Positions 59,082-64,000 of a DNA stretch of 64,000 nt are shown here, piece by piece. The translations under genes and the position numbers were made by a program. Under the pieces are notes generated by a model. The model saw nothing but the letters and a program-made list of their open reading frames with translations, was not told where the DNA came from and ran no database searches. Position 1 is the first letter of the stretch; every line of letters begins with the position of its first letter. Source of the stretch: Actinomycetospora sp. NBRC 106375 (GTDB lineage Bacteria > Actinomycetota > Actinomycetes > Mycobacteriales > Pseudonocardiaceae); assembly GCF_030269665.1 (NCBI RefSeq), contig NZ_BSTS01000007.1, positions 1 through 64,000 of the forward strand, given 5' to 3'.

Positions 59082-60470
59082 ATGAGCACGTCCACGCCCA
59101 CCTCCGCGTCCTCGAACGCCGAGGTGGCGCCCACCCTCGACGGGCCGGTGCCCCGGACCCTCGGCTTCCTCGACCAGGGCGCCTTCTGGGCCAACCTCGG
59201 GGTGAGCCTGCTCGGCTTCGCCGGGGTGCTCGCCGTCCTGCAGCCCGCCGGCGCACCGCCGCTGACCGTGACCGCCGCGGTGCTCGCCACCGTCGTCGGC
59301 ACGGTGATCGGCAGCGCGATGGTGGGCCTGTCCGCCATGCCGGGCGCCGTGACGGGCGCGCCCGCGATGGTGCTGCTGCGGGGTCTCTTCGGCGGGGTCC
59401 TGTCCTGGATCCCCTCGGTGCTCAACGTCGTGCAGCTCATCGGCTGGGGCACCTTCGAGCTCGTCGTCATCGCCCAGGCCGGCACCCTCGCGCTCGGCGG
59501 CCCGACCTGGGCCTGGGTCCTCGGGGCCGGTGTGGTGACCACGGTGCTGACCCTGCGGCCGCTCGGCATGCTGCGGCTTCTGCGGCGGGTCGTGACGATC
59601 CTCGTCGCGATCTCCGTCGCCTACCTCGCCTGGTGGCTCTTCTCGGCGATCGCCGAGCCCGGCTCCGCAGGCTCCGCGGGTGGTCCCCGGCTGGACCTCG
59701 GCGCGGGCGGCGGCTCCTGGGTCGGGTTCTGGGCCGGTGCCGACGCCGCGATCGCCGTCGCGGTGTCGTGGATCCCGGTCGCCTCGGACTTCTCCCGCCA
59801 CTCCCGGCGGGTGTCGACGGCGTTCACCGCCGCGACCGTCGGCTACGGCATCACGCAGATCGTCTGCTTCGTCGTCGGCCTCGCCGCCCTGGCGCTCGTG
59901 GGCGGCAACGGTGACGACGTGTTCGCGCCGATGCTCGCCGCGCCGCTGGGGCTCGTGGCGCTCCTCGTGCTCACCGCCCGGGAGACCGACCAGTCGTTCG
60001 CCAACGTCTACTCGACGGCGGTGTCGGTGCAGAACCTCGTGCCCCGCGCCGACCGCCGGGTGCTGTGCCTGGTGATCGGCGCCCTCGTCACGGCGCTCGC
60101 GCTCGGCGTGACCATCGACGACTACGCCGTCTTCCTCGCCGTGATCGGGTCGGTGTTCGTCCCCCTGCTCGGGGTCGGGGTCGGGGACGCGCTCGTGCGC
60201 CGCGGACGCCGTCCGGACCTCTCCCGCTGGGCGCCGTCACGGCCGCTCATGGTGGTGGCCTGGGTGGTCGGGCTCGCCGCGTACCAGCTGGTCAACCCGG
60301 GCGGGGCGCCCGGCTGGTCGGACGCCTGGAGCGCGCTGCGGGACGCGATCGGCTTCGCGCCGCCGTCGTGGCTCTCGGCCTCGCTGCTCTCCTTCGTGGT
60401 CGCGGGCGCCGTGGCCGCGGGTCTCGCGCTCCTCGAGCGGCGCACGCGGGCGTCCGTCACGGCGGGGTGA
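59082..60470 (+). CDS. cytX: CytX-like NCS1 transporter (thiamine precursor)
   Basis: 462 residues with about twelve TM helices of the NCS1 (cytosine/purine/allantoin) family. The start FLDQGAFWANLGVSLLGFAG and AMPGAVTGAPAMVLLRGLFG are typical; WIPVASDFSRHSR and RETDQSFANVYSTAVSVQN are central. The TPP riboswitch in its leader identifies it as a thiamine-precursor importer, probably for hydroxymethylpyrimidine as proposed for CytX. ATG 59082 lies 6 bases after GGGAGG. No other thi genes are in the window. Confidence 0.9.
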   Translation: MSTSTPTSASSNAEVAPTLDGPVPRTLGFLDQGAFWANLGVSLLGFAGVLAVLQPAGAPPLTVTAAVLATVVGTVIGSAMVGLSAMPGAVTGAPAMVLLRGLFGGVLSWIPSVLNVVQLIGWGTFELVVIAQAGTLALGGPTWAWVLGAGVVTTVLTLRPLGMLRLLRRVVTILVAISVAYLAWWLFSAIAEPGSAGSAGGPRLDLGAGGGSWVGFWAGADAAIAVAVSWIPVASDFSRHSRRVSTAFTAATVGYGITQIVCFVVGLAALALVGGNGDDVFAPMLAAPLGLVALLVLTARETDQSFANVYSTAVSVQNLVPRADRRVLCLVIGALVTALALGVTIDDYAVFLAVIGSVFVPLLGVGVGDALVRRGRRPDLSRWAPSRPLMVVAWVVGLAAYQLVNPGGAPGWSDAWSALRDAIGFAPPSWLSASLLSFVVAGAVAAGLALLERRTRASVTAG

Positions 60471-60522
60471 CGCCGGCGGGGTCCTCCGGTAAGCGTGGGG
60501 ACGCCGTCGGCCGAGGAGGATC

Positions 60523-62034
60523 GTGCCCAGAGGACTGCGTCTCCTGCGCGGGTTCGGGCGCGAGCTGCGCTCGCCGCTGACCCTGCTGCTCGTGCTGGCC
60601 TGCGTGGCCGGGGGCATCTGGGCGGCCGTCACCCTCACCCCCGCCCAGGATGTGGAGGCCTTCGGGCAGCACCTGAGCGTCGGGGTCCAGGCGCCGTCGG
60701 CGACGGTCTCGGGTCCGCCGCAGATCGTGCAGATCGGCAACACCCGCCTCGACGTCCCCGACGTGACGGTCTACGGGCCGCTGCGCCCCGAGCTGACCAT
60801 CGGCCCGGTGGCGCGCAACCAGACCGCGGGCCGCGCCATGGAGTCGCTGGCCGAGGGCGACAGCCCGGGCGACGCGCTCGCCGCGATCGTCACCGGCTTC
60901 GAGCACTGGTACGGCTCGGCGACGCTCGTGCTCGTCGCCGTCGTGCTCGGCCTGTGCGGCATCGCGGGCGTGCTGCGGGTCCTCGGCGTGCTGCGCCGGA
61001 CGGCCCGCCGCGCGGGTGCCGGAGCCCGCCCCGGGGTCGTGGCGCGGCATCTCTCCCGCACCGTGACCCGCTCGACGGTCGTCGCCCTCGTCGTGTCGCT
61101 GGCGGTGTGGGGCGTCAGTGGGGTGCTCGCCGTCGCGGGGGCGAGCGGGCTGCGCGACGCCCGATCGCTGACCGACCTCACCGGCGCCCACCACATCAGC
61201 CCCTCGCCGGTGGGGCCGACCGTGTCGGGCGTCCGGGGCGTGGTCATCGGCGACTCGCGGGTGGCCCGGCTCGGCGGCCCGCTGCCCGCGGGCGCGTCGG
61301 CCGAGGACGCCGGGTGCTCACGCAGCACCGACTCGCTGGCGAACCAGCTCGGCGCGGCGATCGGCGACGAGGTGCTCAACCTCGCCTGCTCGGGCGCGCG
61401 CATCTCCGCAGGTCTCCGGGCCCCGCAACAGGTCGGCGGCGTCACGGTGCCGCCCCAGATCGGGCGGCTCAAGCAGGTCGAGGACCCGGCGTTCGTGGCC
61501 GTCGCCGTCGGGCCCAACGACCTGAACTGGACCGACATCATCGGCTACTGCTACGCGGCCACCGACTGCGCCGACAACTTCACCGCCGGCGAGTTCCGCT
61601 ACCGCCTCGCGGCCTTCGACCGCGACTACGCCGACCTCCTCGCCGACCTCGCTACGCTCCCGTCGCACCCGCACGTCGTCGTCATGACCTCCTACGACGT
61701 CCTGCGCCCCGACGCGCAGTGCTCCACCGTGCGTGGGCCCCTGCAGTACCCCGGCCTCACCCCGCCGGAGATCGCGCTGCTCGCCGAGCGCAACGCCGAG
61801 CTCAACCAGGTGCTGACCGCGGGCGCCCGCCGCTACGGGTTCGACGTCGTCGCCCCGCCGGTGCGCCCGCTCTGCACGCCGTCGCCGGACGGGCTCGGAC
61901 CGGACCTCCAGTCGATCGACGACCCCTACCCGTTCCACCCCACCGGTGTCGGTGAGCTGCGCATGACGATCCCGATCGTCGACCGCATCGGGGTGCCGGC
62001 CGCGGCCCCGCCCACCGAGCCGCCGCCGGGCTGA
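60523..62034 (+). CDS. Membrane-bound SGNH/GDSL hydrolase
   Basis: 503 residues. Three hydrophobic segments (about 17-38, 126-150, 182-205) anchor it, with an intervening loop. The C-terminal domain outside the membrane has GDS in VVIGDSRVARLGG, the Asn block VGPNDLNW and the final DPYPFHPTG with catalytic Asp/His. It may remove acyl groups from lipids, glycans or peptidoglycan. GTG 60523 has GAGGAGG 6 bases upstream. It follows cytX by 52 bases and may be read through from it, but a thiamine link is not implied. Confidence 0.85.
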   Translation: MPRGLRLLRGFGRELRSPLTLLLVLACVAGGIWAAVTLTPAQDVEAFGQHLSVGVQAPSATVSGPPQIVQIGNTRLDVPDVTVYGPLRPELTIGPVARNQTAGRAMESLAEGDSPGDALAAIVTGFEHWYGSATLVLVAVVLGLCGIAGVLRVLGVLRRTARRAGAGARPGVVARHLSRTVTRSTVVALVVSLAVWGVSGVLAVAGASGLRDARSLTDLTGAHHISPSPVGPTVSGVRGVVIGDSRVARLGGPLPAGASAEDAGCSRSTDSLANQLGAAIGDEVLNLACSGARISAGLRAPQQVGGVTVPPQIGRLKQVEDPAFVAVAVGPNDLNWTDIIGYCYAATDCADNFTAGEFRYRLAAFDRDYADLLADLATLPSHPHVVVMTSYDVLRPDAQCSTVRGPLQYPGLTPPEIALLAERNAELNQVLTAGARRYGFDVVAPPVRPLCTPSPDGLGPDLQSIDDPYPFHPTGVGELRMTIPIVDRIGVPAAAPPTEPPPG

Positions 62035-62092
62035 CGCTTCGGCCGCTCCGTCGAGGGCTACTCCACCGCCGTCCTGAAGCCGCCACGTCCAT

Positions 62093-62132
62093 GTGAGCGG
62101 AATTCCCGGCCAGAGCCGGGAATTCCGCTCAC
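62093..62132. repeat. Perfect 18-bp-arm palindrome upstream of AKR gene
   Basis: GTGAGCGGAATTCCCGGC (62093-62110) pairs exactly with 62115-62132 around CAGA. It lies after the SGNH gene stop and 10 bases before the AAGGAG of the next gene, so it can be a terminator, operator or dispersed repeat. Its AATTCC core recurs in the palindrome at 63180. Confidence 0.85.
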
Positions 62133-62153
62133 GTAGGTCGGAAGGAGCAACTC

Positions 62154-63188
62154 GTGAGGATGCGGACGCTGGGACGGACCGGCATCAAGGTCAGCCCCTA
62201 CTGCCTGGGCGCGATGATGTTCGGCGCCTGGGGCAACACCGACCACGACGATGCGATCCGGATCATCCACAAGGCGCTGGACTCCGGCATCAACTTCGTC
62301 GACACCGCCGACGTCTACGCGCAGGGCGAGTCCGAGGAGATCGTCGGCAAGGCGCTGAAGAACCGGCGGGACGACGTCGTGCTCGCGACCAAGGCGCACG
62401 CCCCGATGGGCGACGACCCGAACCACCGTGGCAACTCGCGGCGCTGGCTGGTCCTGGAGGTCGAGAACTCGCTGCGGCGCCTGCAGACCGACCACCTCGA
62501 CCTCTACCAGATCCACCGCCCCGATCCCGAGACCGACGTCGAGGAGACGCTCTCCGCGCTCACCGACCTCGTGCGCAGCGGCAAGGTGCGCGCGATCGGC
62601 TCGTCGACGTTCCCGGCCTCGGAGATCGTCGAGGCCCAGTGGGTCGCCGAGCGCCGGGGCCTGCAGCGCTTCCGCACCGAGCAGCCCCCGTACTCGATCC
62701 TCAACCGCGGCATCGAGCGCGAGGTGCTGCCGGTCTGCCGGCGCTACGGCATGGGCACCCTGGTCTGGAGCCCGCTCGCGATGGGCATGCTCACCGGGAA
62801 GATCCGCAAGGGGCAGGAGGCCGGGACCCAGCGGGCGCAGCGCACGCCGGGCCGCTTCACCGACGAGCGCAAGCTCGACGCGGTCGAGGAGCTGGTCCCG
62901 CTCGCTGAGAAGGCCGGCCTGTCGATGGTGCACATGGCCATGGCCTTCGCCGTCTCCCACCCGGCCGTGACCTCGGCGATCATCGGCCCGCGGACCATGG
63001 AGCAGCTCGACGACGTCCTCGCGGGCGCGGAGGTCACGCTCGACGACGAGGTGCTCGACCGCATCGACGAGATCGTGCCGCCCGGGGTCGACGCCAATCC
63101 CGGCGACGTCTCCTACGAGCCGCCCGCCATCGGGGACGTGGCCCTACGCCGTCGACCGCGTGGGGAGCGGGCCGCAGCAGGGAATTAA
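62154..63188 (+). CDS. Aldo/keto reductase (YajO/YccK-like)
   Basis: 344 residues of the NADPH-dependent (beta/alpha)8 reductases. FVDTADVYAQGESEEIVG gives the catalytic Asp/Tyr, VVLATKAHAP the Lys, and DLYQIHRPDP the His. The C-terminal cofactor part is AIIGPRTMEQLDD. It acts on aldehydes or ketones; the substrate is unknown. GTG 62154 has AAGGAG 6 bases upstream (ATG 62160 is an alternative). It is bracketed by palindromes at 62093 and 63180. Confidence 0.9.
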   Translation: MRMRTLGRTGIKVSPYCLGAMMFGAWGNTDHDDAIRIIHKALDSGINFVDTADVYAQGESEEIVGKALKNRRDDVVLATKAHAPMGDDPNHRGNSRRWLVLEVENSLRRLQTDHLDLYQIHRPDPETDVEETLSALTDLVRSGKVRAIGSSTFPASEIVEAQWVAERRGLQRFRTEQPPYSILNRGIEREVLPVCRRYGMGTLVWSPLAMGMLTGKIRKGQEAGTQRAQRTPGRFTDERKLDAVEELVPLAEKAGLSMVHMAMAFAVSHPAVTSAIIGPRTMEQLDDVLAGAEVTLDDEVLDRIDEIVPPGVDANPGDVSYEPPAIGDVALRRRPRGERAAAGN

Positions 63189-63193
63189 TTCCC
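63180..63193. repeat. AT-rich palindrome across the AKR stop codon
   Basis: GGGAATTAATTCCC is a perfect 14-bp palindrome whose centre holds the TAA stop (63186-63188). It is the most AT-rich block nearby and resembles the core of the palindrome at 62093-62132. Confidence 0.8.
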
Positions 63194-63279
63194 TCGAAAG
63201 CCGGCAGAGCGGGCTCGGGATCGGGCATCCCCACCACAACGCCTGACCACCGAGTCCCGCCTCCGGAAGGGGTCCCGCG

Positions 63280-64000
63280 ATGGGCACCGTCGCCGTCGTG
63301 ATCGTCATCGTGGTGGTGCTGCTGGCGGTGGCCGGTGTCGCCGCACTCGTCCTCTCCCGGCGCCGGCGCCAGCAGGAGCTCCAGCAGGAGTTCGGTCCCG
63401 AGTACGAGCGCCGCGTCGCCGAGACCGGCGACCGCAAGGGGGCCGAAAAGGAGCTCCGCGAGCGCAAGGACCGCCACGACCAGCACGAGCTGCGGTCGCT
63501 CCGGCCCGAGGAGCGCGAGCGTTTCCACGCGGACTGGCAGCAGGTCCAGCGGGGGTTCGTCGACGATCCCGGCGGAGCGGTCGAGCACGCCGACGCCCTG
63601 CTGGTGACGATCATGCGCACGCGTGGCTACCCCGTCGAAGGGGGACAGCGGCGCACCGACGACCTCTCGGTGGCCCAGCCCCACCTGGTGCAGGACTACC
63701 GCGAGGCCCAGCGGGTCGTGACGGCCCACCGGCAGGGGACGGCGAGCACCGAGGACCTGCGGTCCGCCTTCACCGCGTTCCGCACCCTCGTCGAGGCGAT
63801 GCTCGACGAGGACGACGGGCACGGCGGTCACGGACCCACGGGCACCACCGAGCGCATCCCGGGTGGCGGGGGTGGCGGGGACGACGGCCGCATCGGGCAC
63901 CCCGACGCCGGAACCGAACGGATCGCCCCGGCGGCCGCGGGCGCCCCGGGCCAGGGCGCGCCGGCCGGGGGAGCGCCGCCGCAGGGCGGGCCTCCTCAGG
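63280..64000 (+). CDS. Membrane-anchored protein of unknown function (partial, 3' end outside window)
   Basis: The visible 240 residues start at ATG 63280, with GGAAGG 7-8 bases upstream. A TM helix (VAVVIVIVVVLLAVAGVAAL, about 4-24) leads into a basic RRRRQQELQQEFGPEYERRV. A charged helical domain (FHADWQQVQRGFVDDPGGAV, MRTRGYPVE) follows, then a Gly/Pro/Ala tail at the cut. The GPEYERRV...RGYPVE pattern is found in a conserved actinobacterial family of unknown role. It stands alone after the AKR gene. Confidence 0.7.
   Translation, partial: MGTVAVVIVIVVVLLAVAGVAALVLSRRRRQQELQQEFGPEYERRVAETGDRKGAEKELRERKDRHDQHELRSLRPEERERFHADWQQVQRGFVDDPGGAVEHADALLVTIMRTRGYPVEGGQRRTDDLSVAQPHLVQDYREAQRVVTAHRQGTASTEDLRSAFTAFRTLVEAMLDEDDGHGGHGPTGTTERIPGGGGGGDDGRIGHPDAGTERIAPAAAGAPGQGAPAGGAPPQGGPPQ

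Noticed and set aside
59082..62034. Thiamine biosynthesis operon
   Set aside because: Only the transporter is clearly tied to thiamine through the riboswitch; the SGNH hydrolase and following genes have no thiamine link.

Overview
The window is about 73% GC or more. Its codon use, frequent GTG starts, 4-bp start/stop overlaps, Scr1/DUF397 pair, mycobacterial-type Ser/Thr kinase locus and TANNNT -10 boxes close to start codons all point to an actinobacterium. The best guess is Pseudonocardiales (Pseudonocardia or Actinomycetospora relatives); this is inferred from gene content, not from a search.

Layout. (1) 1-8361, accessory: the end of an insertion sequence, small inverted and tandem repeats, a TetR/GMC oxidoreductase pair divergent from a flavin monooxygenase, a quinone-reductase-like dehydrogenase, a Mug-type DNA glycosylase, an SMP-30-like protein, and a coupled pair resembling type VII secretion-associated proteins (EspC-like protein plus WXG/alpha-beta hydrolase). 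(2) 8450-23656, conserved core: a CwsA-like membrane protein, cyclophilin, rhomboid protease, PH-like protein, crgA, trpG/pabA, then the run fhaA-fhaB-pstP-rodA-pbpA-pknA-pknB on the minus strand, tRNA-Leu and serS. This matches the origin-proximal Rv0008c-Rv0020c block of Mycobacterium tuberculosis, which couples peptidoglycan synthesis and septation to Ser/Thr phosphorylation. (3) 23660-35321: thioesterase, MT0933-like protein, a third transmembrane kinase, DUF397/XRE pair, GH65 phosphorylase, aldo/keto reductase, IclR regulator, MetE-like protein, and an AbiEi/endonuclease-like gene between two related palindromes. (4) 35536-38139: an amidohydrolase/DUF59 pair of the kind linked to propane monooxygenase clusters, without the monooxygenase, and an NmrA-like gene. 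(5) 38136-43937: an IclR-led OpuC-type osmoprotectant ABC operon with two paralogous binding proteins. (6) 44311-54873: DUF6474-like protein, RecB-like nuclease, SDR, cyclopropane-fatty-acid synthase, a long disordered SHOCT/TM protein with TQxV motifs, PIG-L deacetylase, alpha/beta hydrolase and GT-C glycosyltransferase. (7) 54891-64000: an orphan degenerate response regulator, two tandem secreted DUF1996 proteins with matching promoters and leaders, a TPP riboswitch controlling a CytX-like transporter, a membrane SGNH hydrolase, another aldo/keto reductase between palindromes, and a membrane protein cut by the window end.

How it fits together. The core block is one regulatory system: PknA/PknB phosphorylate envelope and division proteins, PstP reverses this, FhaA/FhaB read phosphothreonine, and RodA, PbpA, CrgA and the CwsA-like protein are envelope or septal partners. 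The third kinase and the TQxV protein may belong to the same signalling network, but that is inference.

No CRISPR array, prophage or replication origin was seen. The candidates most worth following are the EspC-like/hydrolase pair, the enlarged CwsA-like protein, the TQxV protein, the orphan amidohydrolase/DUF59 pair and the duplicated DUF1996 loci.
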